Shown here: piece after piece, positions 26,263-38,998 of the stretch | Layout: every line of letters begins with the position of its first letter | Numbering within the stretch: position 1 is the first letter of the stretch | NCBI RefSeq assembly: GCF_000150275.1 | Contig: NW_002060944.1 | Coordinates: forward strand, 8,320,479-8,384,478 | Length of the DNA stretch: 64,000 nt | From: Trichoplax adhaerens | Taxonomy: Eukaryota; Placozoa; Uniplacotomia; Trichoplacea; Trichoplacidae | Direction of reading: 5' to 3' | Notes under the pieces: generated by a model | Database searches by the model: none | What the model was told of the DNA's origin: nothing | What the model saw: only the letters and a program-made list of their open reading frames with translations | Made by a program: the position numbers and the translations under genes

Positions 26263-29200
26263 ATGGATACTGTTTTATGCTTTAAAGCAAATAGCGAACG
26301 TCGAGAACAAATTCGACACAGTAAAATTATTGATCAAGAAATCCTACAAGAAAGAACAGAGTACTACAAAACGATTAAGATATTACTATTAGGAGCTAGC
26401 GAATGCGGAAAATCAACATTTTTAAAACAAATGAGGATTTTACACGGCCAAGATTTTGACGTCCAAGATTTATTGGAATTTCGTTCCATTATATATGGTA
26501 ACATAATTCGAATTATGAAAGTTTTAGTCACAGCGAGACGAAGTTTTGAAATTCAGTGGAAAGATTCTTCTCATCAAAACTATGCCGATCAAATTTTAAA
26601 CTTTAATACTAAAGTAAATGAAATTGAGCCGCATGAATTTGTCGCAGTGGTTGATATGATTCGGGAGTTATGGTTAGACGAGGCAATTCAAGAAACTTAT
26701 CGACGAAGAAATGAATACATATTGGTAATAAAACTGAAATTAGCTTGCTAAGGCCTAGTTCAAATATAAAATTGTCGCTCATACTTTATGATAGATCTTT
26801 AATTTCAAGCTACAGGATAGTCTAATGATTTTTGCATTTATTGATATTCTACCCAAGTAGCTAATTTTTACTTTGAGCTATTGCTTATGATAAGCAGATT
26901 TACTTTGGGTTTACATATATATTCCTATCATTTAATAATAATGATGAGATAATCTAGATTGCAGATGAAATAGCCGTAGGGAACCGTCTAATAACGAACA
27001 GATTTTTTGTTGCTAAAAATTAGTTGTTATTGATATGAGGCATTTTTCTACCGTACTTTGTTTCAAGGAGATTAGATTGATTTATACTGTAGTATATGCA
27101 TATGATTCACATTATCTAGAGCATTATTCGCCGCCAATATAATTGCCAGATCGAGTGCTTTAAACTATCATTAATATCTAAGTAGTGTACCTTATATATT
27201 TTTTGAAACGTTGCTTGGTAACGTAGTCATTAAGAAGACATAAAAAATTTGACTTTATGGTATTAATCCTGAGTTAAATCCGCAATGATACACAAAAAGT
27301 ATCGAATGGAGTTTCGTAGATATGAATTGTATCTTCTATCCGGAAATAATTATCAAAATGACGTAAAACCATCAATATTACACATTCATTTATATTATGT
27401 TATTTTCTTATGGATATATTAGCATTCTACATATATTATAAATGCAACTAATTCCTTTTATATACGTATTATTTTAAGTGAAGGCTTTGCCTGATCGAGG
27501 TTATCGTTCATCACTAAAATTTGTTAGGTTATGAACATAAGATGTAGGAAAATGATACCGTGATAGCGGTTAATTCTAAGGCTTTCGCTTATCTGTAGCA
27601 AGAAAAAAATATTTTTATCAAAGTATTAAAAAGTTAATGCAGGTTCATTCAGGGGTTCTGCCATTTGACTAATCTGTGGTGCTCTGATTTTGTACCAAAT
27701 CAATCGTATTATCAAGGATACTAAAATATCACACGTTATAGATTCTGTATTACTCTCTTGTCTATGTGCTCATTCAATGGCTTTCGATCCCCTTTAGCTA
27801 TGAAAAAACAATTTCATCAAAGTATTATAAAATTATAGCGTGGGTTAATTCAGGCGTTCCAGTATTTAACTCCTTTAATTGTCCTCTGATTTTATACTAG
27901 ATCAGTCAGATTATCAAGGAAAGTAAAACATCGCTCATTATAGATGCACCATTACTTCCTTAGGTGACAAGCGGCCAGCGGTAGAAAATTTGTTTACTCT
28001 ACTTTCGCCAATAGTTCTCAAAGCTGCCACCATTTCGAAGCTACTGATCGTAGGACGTACTTTTATTTAGTATTATTCATCAACGACAGCGGTTGTTTAA
28101 ATGGAATATAACCTCACGGTCTTTGCCTCAATTATTCATAAAATTTAACGTGATTATGCACTGTTATATGTATTGTCGTCGTGATTCGACAACATATTAA
28201 GTCAAAATCGCACAAATAAAGTAGCTAAAATTAGAATTTAATGATAATCATTGAAGTAAAATAAGGTATGACTAGTTTGTGAACTCTTCCTTTATTAAGT
28301 AAAATGGATTAGATAGGGTAAAATAATAAAACTAGAGGATTAGTTCGTATTTCATCTTTCAGTTAAATAGTTTATAAGTTTTCCTAGCAATAATATAACT
28401 ATAAGGCTATCTTGCGTACTTCGAATCATAGTCCTAATAATTTAAACGCTATTTACATCGACTAGTATGTCGTACTTAATGTTAATCTTTAATCCTTTTT
28501 AGCGGCATTTCTTTGTCATAGTTTTCAATAGCTAAAATTACTAATGTATGATTTATGGAAACAGGAGTTCGTAATTTATTGCTTTCAGAAGGTTTATGCA
28601 GCTAGTTAGGATGTATTCTGACAATTCTACTGAATAAACGATTGATGAAATATCCAACTTTAGCCATGTTAAAATATATAAATTATCTATATAACTTATC
28701 CTATAAAGTTAGCATAGTGAAAGAATTTATACTAAAAAATTTATATATATATAGTAGTATCCATGGAACCATTTATGTTTAAGAGGAATGAAAATACTTC
28801 TATCTCTATTTCTATTTGATTGCCAAATGACTGACACCGATGTCTTGCATTCGCTTTTATTCTGCAGGCAGATTCAACGAAATATTTCATGGATAGGCTA
28901 GAAGTTATTGGCAAGGAGGTGATTATAAAATTATAACAGCAGCTTACCATTTATTTCATTTTGTTCTCCTGTTAATTTTTAATCTTAACGAAATGGAGAA
29001 CGAAGGTAAGCTGACTTAGATATACAGTGGATTAATTAATAATTGCCACATTAGGAAACAATTTCGACACATTCTTGTTAACATTAGATATCATTTAAAA
29101 GGATTCTAATTTCTTTGGTTATTTCATGTTTCGTTGACATTTACTTTAATTGTGCGCTAATATGTCTTGATTGATGGTGTTGGTACTCGATTGGATATAA

Positions 29201-31151
29201 ATCCAAATAATAATCTATCAAGATCAGATATTAAGTAAACGCGCACTTAGGAAATATGTAATACATGAAATACAATCCGGAGAAATCTTAGTGTAAAATA
29301 CTTTCAATAGTCACTATAAGTAAGGATAAACGTTCATAGTATTCATACTATCGAAGATTCAAATTATTACTCTGTTAACATTAAAAAGCCTCAATTTAAT
29401 GGTATAATATTGTCCATCTATGATCATGGTTACAAAATGTTTAAAAAATTAAGACTTCAGAATAACAACAAATTCATTTAGGCGTGTATTATCGTATTAG
29501 ATGCGGGTATAGCTAACAAGTGTAAAATGATTACACAGATAAAGAATATAGTAATTGCCCTATGTTGCAAAGCGTCTATGTTTTAGTTTAATATAGACTA
29601 TTAACCAAATAGCAAAAAAATGAAAGCCCAATATCGCTTGTAAACTATTACTCAAAGTTTAAAGTTAATAATGAAACGATTCATTTGCTTTACTGATACG
29701 GTACCGGTGGCTGATATTCGTAATTATCAAGCAGCCACTAGCGAATATGTCCTGCGATGTAATTCTGAATGTATACTGCAATCTGCTGTTCGATTTCTAA
29801 GTTAAAAATGAAATCCTAAAACTCATGTTCGGTTTAGATTAGAGCATTTTATCTTTACATTATTTGCTGATCTATTCACTGCAATGATTAATTCATAACG
29901 GATAAAAAATTTTCATTTGTATAACCTAGTTGTATACGATTTAAGAGGCATACCAAGGATAAGAGGAAAACTTTAATCTAGAACGAGAATATCGATATCG
30001 CTCTAAAGTAATGAATCCTGTGATATTAAGAAGCATTTGAAACTTTTATCACAAATTTAATCTTTTACTGTATATCAAACATATTTTAAATTTCTTGCAC
30101 AAGTTTCTTTACAATGTCTGGATAAACACAAATGTAGTATACAACTTTACTCTATATTAAAGCCTAATTAGAGATATATCACTGATAGCAAAAGAATGAA
30201 AACGATAAGGTATTTTTACTTTTAAGATGCCGTAATTAGTTGAAAATTATAGAAAGAATTGTGCTATTTTTTAAGTAACTGGCTATAAAGTTATGAATTC
30301 AATGTCGGTCCAAAGATACTTTTAGCTGATCTATTTAGAAGGAAACATAAAAGATAACTATTAAGAAGGTTTCATGAATTGTACTTATCAAGCTGCTACT
30401 CACTGATATAGTCGACATCTTAAAAATATCTGAAACCATAATGCAACTATGCTAAAATCAATTTTTGATACCCAATGTTTCAAGAAATTACCCGTAGATT
30501 AGATATAATCTTCGTAAGCCTCGTAGCAAAGCTTGCAATGAATCAATTTAATTTGATCAATTTTAACTGTAGGATTACGTTCCAATTCGAAAAGATGCTT
30601 TAAGGATGAGAAAGGCAACAAAAACAATTGTTGAATTTACCACCACAATTAATAAAATCCCATTTGTCTTTATTGACGTTGGTGGGCAAAGATCTCAAAG
30701 GCGCAAGTGGTTACAATGTTTCGAATCTATTACTGCCATTTTATTCTTAGCAGCAGCTAGCGATTATAATCAAGTTTCACTAGAAGATAGAAAAACTAAT
30801 CGCCTACTGGAATCATTAGAAATATTCGGTGCCATAGTCAACCATGAGCTCTTAGCTAAAGCTTCTAAAATCTTATTTTTAAATAAGATTGATTTACTGG
30901 AGGAAAGGTTAACCATAAGCAATATCAAAAATTTCTTTTCTGCATTCAATGGGGATGAAAATGATTTAACAACCGTTAAAGAATTTATATTGCAGCTTTT
31001 TTCCAACAAGATGGAAGCCAATAATGACAATGATAAATCATTATATCATCATTATACTATCGCTACGGATACTGAAAATATTAAGGTGGTATTCCGTGAT
31101 GTAAAACAGACCATTTTACAAGAACGATTGGGAAGCTTGTTACTACACTAA
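26263..31151 (+). CDS. G-protein alpha subunit, divergent G12/13-type paralogue
   Basis: Exons are 26263-26724, 28868-28918 and 30573-31151 (363 residues), with introns at exactly the places used in the gene at 17.8 kb, including a 51-nt middle exon. The start ATG (MDTVLCFK) has a single Cys6 for possible palmitoylation and no Gly2. The P-loop is GASECGKST (residues 44-52) instead of GAGESGKST: Ser46 replaces the glycine equivalent to Gly42 of Galpha-i1 (Ras Gly12), and Cys48 replaces the following serine. The rest of the machinery is kept: switch I Arg in RMRKATKT, DVGGQRSQ at 206-213 with Gln210, NKID at 275-278, ATDTEN near the end. The C-terminus ends GSLLLH, unlike the MLQ ending of G12/13, so receptor choice may differ. 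It is a tandem duplicate; with all frames intact it is unlikely to be a pseudogene. Confidence 0.92.
26725..30572. other. Introns 1 and 2 of the divergent G-alpha gene
   Basis: Intron 1 (26725-28867) and intron 2 (28919-30572) are plain AT-rich DNA. Intron 1 holds two loosely similar stretches, about 27.5-27.75 kb and 27.7-27.97 kb, sharing phrases such as TTTCATCAAAGTATTA versus TTTTATCAAAGTATTA and a CAGG-CGTTC/GGTTC block. This looks like an old tandem duplication of roughly 220 bp. No nested gene was seen. Confidence 0.45.
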
Positions 31152-33389
31152 ATTGCCAAATTGTGTATTCGTTATTTGTCTTCTTCATTAATGCGCTATA
31201 ATATGATTTGAGTTGTAGTCTCAATGAATTTACTTTTAACTCTTTTTCAAGTTAAAATTGCCTTGTGATATACATTAAGTTAATAATGACCGAGTGATCT
31301 ATTTTACAACAAGTTTACAACCCAAGTAATAATAACTCTACGTATGAAAATCACTCAATTAAAATTTCTCAGCTTATATGGTAATGAGGACAAGATTAAT
31401 ATGATGATAACGATATGGACTTTTACTGTAGATTATATTAATTATTAACCTTAACCTGATAAAATAAGGATAGAGACTTTACTTCTTTTTCTTCTGTATA
31501 TGTTGAAAGCTAACTCTATGATCTCAGTCGCTACAATTTTAAATATAATTCCACATAGTATGCTTTGCTTAAATAATTCGCCCAGATAATATTTAGTCCC
31601 ATACTCTTTCCAACTGAAAAATAATATAGAGAACTAGCAGAAATGTTAAGTTGATTACCACTTCATAACTGATCAATACAACAAATAAATTAAAACAAAA
31701 ATCTAACGTTAACGTGATTTAATTTTATTTATTTTATTGGATGAAGATATTTACAAGCCTGTTCTGATGTAGCTGATGTTGAAAAATTCAACGATTAGTA
31801 TAGAATACCCTTTTAGTAGAACGTCTAGAATGTATCGTCTTGTCAATTGGGGAGAATAAATTGAATAGGGTAAACATGAATTATTACGGTTTGATATTTC
31901 AGATGTTTCAATACGATAAATTAATTATTATATTCGCGTAATATGCCTGTTATTTAGCAGTATGTTCGACTAACAAGACTTATGTAAAGGAGTAATTTCA
32001 TTAAATTTATTGCACTCGTATTCGATGATGTTTCAAGTTATTCCATCTTTGTCCTATGAGAATAATTAGCCTTTGATATAGTAATCACGATGAATTATTG
32101 CTTTGTTGCATAGCCTTAAAATAATTAGGTGTACTGTATACTATGTTTGTATGTCTATCATTTATTTGCTGGTATGACTACGAAATTTGACATTATTAGG
32201 AGGAAAGGCATAGTTTCTAAGTGATAGTAATCTATCACCAGACAAGGCTAGAATGATCACTGTAATCGGCACATTTATCACATAACAATGTCAAAACTGT
32301 TCATACTTTTCCTTTTAACTAGTTCAAAGGAGTCAATCAGACGTAATCGATCTTGGATGGCTATATGATCATTTTATTTCCAAATATTTTCGCATACTGT
32401 ATAAATTACATAATATGCCTAACGTTTATTTGCTTCTATCATTGTATCACAAGACACGACTAAAAGGAAAACTACAATTTTAAGTATGATATTAGCCAAA
32501 GAAATAAACATGGACACTTTACCATTGACAAGGTTCCATTCTGACTGGGCCATTTTGCACCATTTAATTGAGTAAGAGGACTACAGGCCTCAGCGTATTG
32601 TAATCCCAAAGTACTCTGTCGACATCAACATTTCTATATATCAAAGTCCTGTAGTTTATCTGCTGATAAAATGCCACACCAAACAAATCTTCCTAATATG
32701 ATTAAAAGAGCATTTTGATGCAGAAATATGAACATAGTCTGCATAGGCTGTCTTGACTCCAGTCTTCGACATTTTATATTACCGTAATTTATCATTACCT
32801 TATGTTGTGTAAAGCGATAATAAGTCATGGATTATTAAAATTTCATATTTTCATTATTTGGCTATATAGCCTTACAAAATGTTATCACTGTAGTCTTTAG
32901 CATAGTCAATTACATGTTTAGATGAGGTTTTGTTTTGTTTTAAAATGTACCAAGTTGTATTATGTAGTATAGCTATTGATTTATCATAGGATACAAGGTA
33001 GATAATTATAGATTAGCTTTATACGAAATAGAACATCGATTTTGTTGATACTATGACATTAAAATGCTTACGATAACCTAGAGTTTACAAAAGCACGACG
33101 AGATTGCTTTAGTTGCCTTCTCAAGTACACATCAATTGATATCAATCTAAAGAATTTTCTACATTCTGTATTACAGTATATGAAGGATGGTTATGAGCAG
33201 CTTGACAGTATAACAATTTTTAGTTGATCCAAGGATGTTCTTTCATGTCAGTAGAATCCTTTTTTTTTTCGTGTATACGTCTATTAAAACGGAACGTTGC
33301 CTTTTTCCTGAATTGTTTTGACTATACAGTATATAATTATTTCTTTATGGAGTTATGGATATTGAGTATAGTAAGAGAGAAAGGTGTGT
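31152..33389. other. Intergenic region, 2.2 kb
   Basis: AT-rich DNA between the 3' ends of the plus-strand G-alpha gene and the minus-strand SMDT1 gene (convergent). No exon, repeat array or RNA gene was recognised. Confidence 0.5.
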
Positions 33390-33746
33390 TTAATCGTCGT
33401 CTTCTGGCACAAATATGTCATTCTCTTCTAAAAAGGCCGCGCCTCGTTTGGATAACTGGGCACCCAGGTAGGTAAAAGAAACAGAGATCACTACTGCTTT
33501 AATAGTTCCAAATCTATCAATATGTGGCTTATCATGAAACACGGCTGAAGGTTGGTTCGCTATAGTCCGACTAAAGAAGTTTTTCGATTTATTCCATTTG
33601 GATGCAAACAGTAGTGATGGACGAGCGGCGGCACGCAAGGAAAAAGTAGCAAAGATCGCCATTATGACCAGGAAGACTGAGGCCACGGACAGCGGACGTC
33701 CACAGTTTTTCCTTCTGATTGCGACGGACTGACTGACAAAGGCCAT
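33390..33746 (-). CDS. SMDT1: EMRE, essential regulator of the mitochondrial calcium uniporter
   Basis: A single exon encodes 118 residues; human EMRE has about 107. The first ~60 residues are basic and hydrophobic (RRKNCGRPLS, RAAARPSLLF), fitting a cleaved mitochondrial presequence. A KPHIDRFG segment (residues 73-80) precedes the one membrane helix (about 82-97), which contains the family's GxxxS motif as GAQLS (Gly95, Ser99). The C-terminus, AAFLEENDIFVPEDDD, is nearly identical to animal EMRE and supplies the acidic tail that contacts MICU1. EMRE links MCU to MICU1 in the inner membrane and is needed for calcium uptake in animals. No intron interrupts the frame. The start is the first in-frame ATG; another minus-strand frame overlapping the 5' part (33589-33798) is a shadow. 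Confidence 0.93.
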   Translation of the reverse strand: MAFVSQSVAIRRKNCGRPLSVASVFLVIMAIFATFSLRAAARPSLLFASKWNKSKNFFSRTIANQPSAVFHDKPHIDRFGTIKAVVISVSFTYLGAQLSKRGAAFLEENDIFVPEDDD

Positions 33747-34745
33747 ACGGAAGGACTGGACTAGTACGGGTGTAAGCGCTGTCTGTTGTACTGGTCATTT
33801 TACTATACTGTAAAGCTGGAAATGTACACGGTACCTTAAAGTGTAGTAAATGGCCAGCCGTCTACCCTCTTCATTTTAAAGATGGTTTCCAGTCCCTCTC
33901 TCTCTTAATACTACGCAACCGAATCATACACCAAGTATTAATTATGACAATATAGGAAAATCAATCCTTTATTTATTAGATGCAATCTCCATGATTATCA
34001 TACAAAGTGGCAGTGCACTGCCATATTGTTGAGTCTAACCATATACAAATGTCAAGATGAGGCGTTCAATATAGCAGGTCGTGAACATAGCAATATACTA
34101 TATGAAAACCTGCTTTCTTCGATCGTTATGGTCGGGAATAAATGGTTTTATGACTGATTATGCCTGTCTTACATCTCTCTACTTTTTCAATTAATGACAG
34201 ATCAGTATGCCACTACGCTACTACGGTATAAGAGGAAATTCGCCACACTATATCCATCAAAGGGCGTAGACTAGACTTTAGACATCATTGCGATAGGGTA
34301 TACGCTCAGTACATTTTAGCCCTGGTATCTATGACAACAAGCGGGCAAACTCTGATTTCTCCAAACATCCTTACTATGCCCTTGCAGTCATGCAAGAGGG
34401 CAAATACAACCAAAAAGAAATAATAAGTTAACTTACTGATGACGGTATCAACATAAGCAATTACTGTATTTGTGTAGTCGATCAATAGACTGTAAATCTA
34501 AACCACGGGATAGAACGGATTGCTATGAGATGAGAATAACGTACTCATCAAGTTCAACTGATTGTGAAGTCGACTTAGTTTGCTGCTACTAGATACAGTA
34601 TTCCACTCTACTAAGCACTGCTAACAAGTTGATCAGTTTTGATTGATTATAGTAATACTGTACAAATAGCTAAAAAACGAATATTATTCGATGTCCTTAC
34701 AATTTCATTCGATCTTTTGTGGTAACCAGTAGTCAACTTTCCGTC
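33747..34745. other. Divergent intergenic region between SMDT1 and the multi-pass membrane gene
   Basis: One kilobase separating two divergently transcribed genes, so both promoters probably lie here. No TATA box or other specific site could be assigned. A CT-rich run lies near 33893-33906. Confidence 0.45.
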
Positions 34746-37500
34746 ATGCCTAACTTCTTTTTGGTAGCTGGAGCTACACAGTTATCAGTAGCGTTGTTAA
34801 ACGTTATCATACCAGCCGTTGCATGGTTAACAACAGGAATTATATCAGCTACTACGGTTCCTGCTACATATTTTTTGGGTCCAGGTGTGGTTGGCATTAC
34901 CGTAAGTACAGTATACATTTCTTAATCAGTATTCTACAACGGAGATATTTGAAAAAATTTAGTCATAAATTGCTTGATACACATTTACAATAATCATATC
35001 TACGGATATAGCCTGATTAATGCATATACCAGCTTTTATAACAAACTTGAATAGTTTGAACAAAGCAGGTAATATTAAAACTATTTTATTTTTTTTTCAC
35101 TAAAAATATTCAATTAAAATATACTGGTATTTAGACGCAGTAGTTAAGTTAAAAGACATAAAATTGAAGATTTACTACACAGTCGGTACGTTATTAACAG
35201 TAGTTTCATTTCTGTGATCTAGTTTAAGTGCGATAAATGCGGTAATTAATAAGATGTTATTAACCACAGTGGATATTCTATGATCAACATTTACTTCTGT
35301 TCAAGTTATTGTAAACATTGATCCATTTAATACGTTATCGCGATATTTCTGTTTTCTTTAAAGCTCGCTACTTCGGCCTTTTCATGCTTTATGGCAAGAA
35401 ATAAAGCACTTGATACAGTGGTAGGTTTCTTTTATTGTATGTAACACTATAGAATATAAAAACGTTAAAGAGTCGCAAAGATAATCTTAGACTAGTTAAT
35501 ATATTTAGCGTCTCAAATGTTTTGTAATATTTCATTAATCTGTCGCTTGTACTGTCGTTAAGCAGCACTACTACTATGTAAAATTTATTATGCAAAATTA
35601 GCAATTTTGCATAATAGTGCATAATTATTATCTTAATAGTTATAATTGAAAGTGGTTACTTATGCTGTAAATATATCAAGTTACAATCACCGTAAAGAAA
35701 TTTTGATTTTTTCTATTTGGCTGTGATATCTACGCTTACATTGACATCAATGCAATCTCAAATAGTAATAATAATTTTATTTACTTTTAGGTTGCAGGCA
35801 TTTATGTTTTTTCACTACTTGCTACAACATATTCTATTAGCAGTATTTTAATGTTTATTAGTGTTATAGTACGGTTGGCTACTTCAAATCTATTAAATAC
35901 TGCTGTTGGAGCTTTGATTTTCACCTTGGTTACCATCGCTATTTTATGTGCATCTATGGGTGTTGCTATATGGGTCATTTACACAGCAAGAAAAATGTTA
36001 CTCAAATCTGACTCTGTACAATCAGTTGACAATCCTGATTCCCCGCCGACCGTAGCTGAGCCAACAAACTGTTTAACAGATAGGACATTGGCCATATTAG
36101 AAATGTCAGCCGGTAACTTACTTGTAATAACCCCGGGAGTAGCAATATTCTTCCCATCTATTCAAAGACTGTATTGTGTGTTACCGCTATATGCTGGATC
36201 ATTGGTAAATAAGTAATTGTGGATTACCACTTAAAAATTGCATTGGATTAGCTTATAAACAAGTTATGAATGTACCACTCTGATTCCTTTTTCAATCATT
36301 TTGTTTACTAATGACAGCTGATTGCTTCTGGAATGATGGGATATGATTATACAACTAAGAAAAGATATGCTCTTGTAAGTAGCAAATACATTGACGATTG
36401 CTACACATTGGTATCATGATCAACCTTACAGTAAAATATTATGCTTATTCATCTTTATATCAAATGCATTTTGTAGATGTTGTGGTCGTTTGTTATGACT
36501 CGATTAAGCCTGCTATTAACTACTGTAGCTATCGCTGGAACTGGATTCTATTTGGGCATCACTGTTGGAAGTGGTTCTACAGCTCCTACTAATTTAGCTC
36601 TTATTTCATTAATTCTGTTGGTTAGCATTTATGGCTTTATAATATCTATTGTATCGTTGGTTGTTACACGTAAGAGACTTGGGATAGTTTGCAGTTGTAA
36701 CTTTAATGTCAAAGATATGGAGTTTATATTTGGTGTGACAATGGTGGTATTAGGAGTAGTATATGCTATTGTAGCAGCGGTTGGATTAGTTTTGTTTGCA
36801 GCTCGCTATTTTACAATTGTTGGATTTTTCGTTGCATGCGTGGTAAGTGTTAATCATGGTAGTAAGTAAAATATACATATTGAAATTTACCCTACTAAAT
36901 TAATTTCATTTCATAACGGGCTATCGTTCAAATATTTAGTAATTAATTTTGTGTTACGATCATCTACGTATATAGTCTAATTGCAATTTGCTTATTATGT
37001 CATGAAATAGTTGCTGTTAAATGGAGAGTTAGGTATGGACTCTAGGGACGTTAAACATTTTGTAAGTACTGCCTTTCGATATTTCTATTACGAATTGGAT
37101 CGTTAATGTCGCATAATTACCAAAATTATTTAGGCAGTCTGCTGTAAATTGGTGTTCATTTTGTATTCGTAAATTGCGTAATGTAAAATTATCATGATAT
37201 AAACGATACTTTTAATTTTTGTCATTGTACATTTAGGAAATTTCATTTGTTGTGAGATCAGTCTTGTCTGCCAGCTTTTCCGTTGAATGTGCAGTATTGA
37301 CAATTGTGGAGTTTATTGCCTATTTGCGTTTAAATCCATCTTCCGGCCTTCTAGTACGCGGAGTTGCTATGATGGCTACAATTCTTGTATTTAATATAGC
37401 CACATTTGGTGTAGCAGTAGCGGCTACCGTGAAAACAGGCAGAAAACATCAATTGTGCGGTATTTCTTCCCAGACTGGCCCATCTGAAGCTGAATCATAA
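34746..37500 (+). CDS. Unrecognised multi-pass membrane protein built of three tetraspan-like repeats
   Basis: Six exons, all phase 0: 34746-34901, 35791-36204, 36318-36374, 36477-36842, 37011-37061 and 37237-37500, encoding 435 residues. The start is the ATG at 34746; an upstream in-frame GTG is not used. Hydrophobic segments cover most of the chain, about twelve in all, with a hydrophilic loop at 120-150 and a short polar tail. The chain divides into three blocks (about 1-122, 150-277, 290-420), each ending in a long helix and a basic stop (TARK 117, TRKR 273, TGRK 415). Introns fall at matching places in the blocks (GIT|VAG, GSL|LIASG, ACV|LLLNGE; and YAL|MLWS versus KHF|EISF). Block 2 (LPLYAGSLLIASGMMG … TRLSLLLTTVAIAG) resembles MS4A/CD20-type four-helix proteins. 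That family link is inference; transport or signalling function is unknown. Confidence 0.8.
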
Positions 37501-38998
37501 AATTAATCAATTTGAATATTATGGATTTCATTTTTTATGATGGGTTCTTTAGATTTGAAGTACAGTTGATTTTAACAACTCTTTCATGGTTTGGAAATGG
37601 TTGCAAATCCTACTCGAATGATTTATCTATTATATAGTATGAATTAAAAGACACATTTGGTAATACGTCCAGTATTGGCGAAGTTGATTAAAAAAAATTT
37701 GGCTTTTATTTACTCTACCCCTTAAATACCCAGTTTGTTATGACTTAACACATTCAATAATTCATTTTGGATAGCTTACCTAAATTGATAATTTTATTCA
37801 GCTTTGTATGTTTCATATTACTTTGGTAAATCAGCTTGCCTAAACAATACCTTGCATGTAGTGTAGTAGTTCATTTCATTAGTAATTTATTGCAATGTTG
37901 TTTACTCTGCATGAGAATGTGGTTAAAGATAAAAGTTCAATGAATTATTATCCTAGCATCTGCATGAGTAAAGTCTTCAGCTATTTATCTATTAATGACA
38001 ATGTAAATTCCAATTTTTCTGCATGTCATTCCTGTTGACTGCTCAATCAGTAATGACCTAATCCCTTCTACCTTATGCACTAATAAAGAGCATCATGATA
38101 CGCAATCGAATGACGTCAACTATGACTTTTCAACGAATGATTGAAAATGCAGATCAGCTGTCCAGATATCCGTTCGAAACTGATTGTTCACAGCCTTCTG
38201 TAATGGAGAATTGTCCACATCTTATAATGACCTATTAAAAGCTGACTTAAAATAGGAATTGCATATACAACTGGTATTATTTTATATATCTGAATCATGG
38301 ACTGCTAGAAATTGCTAATGTAGGCCATGTTTTGGACGTATGGGCGTTTTAATGGGGTCCGTCTGCACGTCCGTTGGTCAAACACAGAATCCCTGCACTT
38401 CTACTTACAGTACAGTACAGTTGTAGAGTACTGTAGAGTACAGTACTGTACTGTACTGTAGAGTACTGTAGAGTGTAAAGTGTACAGTACTGTACTGCTA
38501 CAGTACTGCGAACTGTACACCGTGCTCTAGTGACCAGTATTACATCAAATTTCATCATTTCAATGTTCATTCATGTAATCATGACTATACTGGTATTGTA
38601 CTGTACTGTATATAAGTCAAGGTAAATGACCAATTTCAATTACAACCTGTCAAGTCTCAAGTTGCAGCATCAGTCAACTGTTTTACTACACCTGATCAAG
38701 GCAATATCAACCGCAGTACGGCAGTAGCACTCATTACTTTCATATACACTAGTGTTTGCAATTGTTGATCATCTAGTGCACTCCCTACCTCGGTCGACCA
38801 GCACCAATAGCCTTTGGTAGTAAAGGTACTCATTGAATGACAGTCTCTTGCTGCTGCAGCAAAGTCAGTATCAAGATCGATTGAAACGCCCAACGTTGAC
38901 TGCTGACCAGTGGATTATTTTCATTGGATGAAGTGACCTGACCCACCAAAGGGTTGACCACACTCATCCGTCTCTCTCCACAGCCAATAGGACACAGT
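37501..38998. other. Intergenic region upstream of the SLC45 array
   Basis: AT-rich until about 38.3 kb, then a denser block with GTAC-type repeats (38407-38515) and the less AT-rich presumed 5' flank of transporter A. A CACAG at 38979-38983 could be the acceptor of a 5' untranslated intron, but this was not resolved. Confidence 0.45.
38407..38515. repeat. GTACAGTA/GTACTGTA simple-repeat tract
   Basis: About 110 bp made of alternating TACAGTAC, GTACTGTAGAGTACTG and TGTACAGTACTG words, largely self-complementary. The same word family recurs at 7.4, 14.6 and 18.7 kb. Confidence 0.85.

Noticed and set aside
33589-33798. 69-codon minus-strand frame overlapping the 5' part of SMDT1
   Set aside because: It is in another frame of the same strand as EMRE, shows no motif, and the EMRE frame is strongly supported by its conserved C-terminus.
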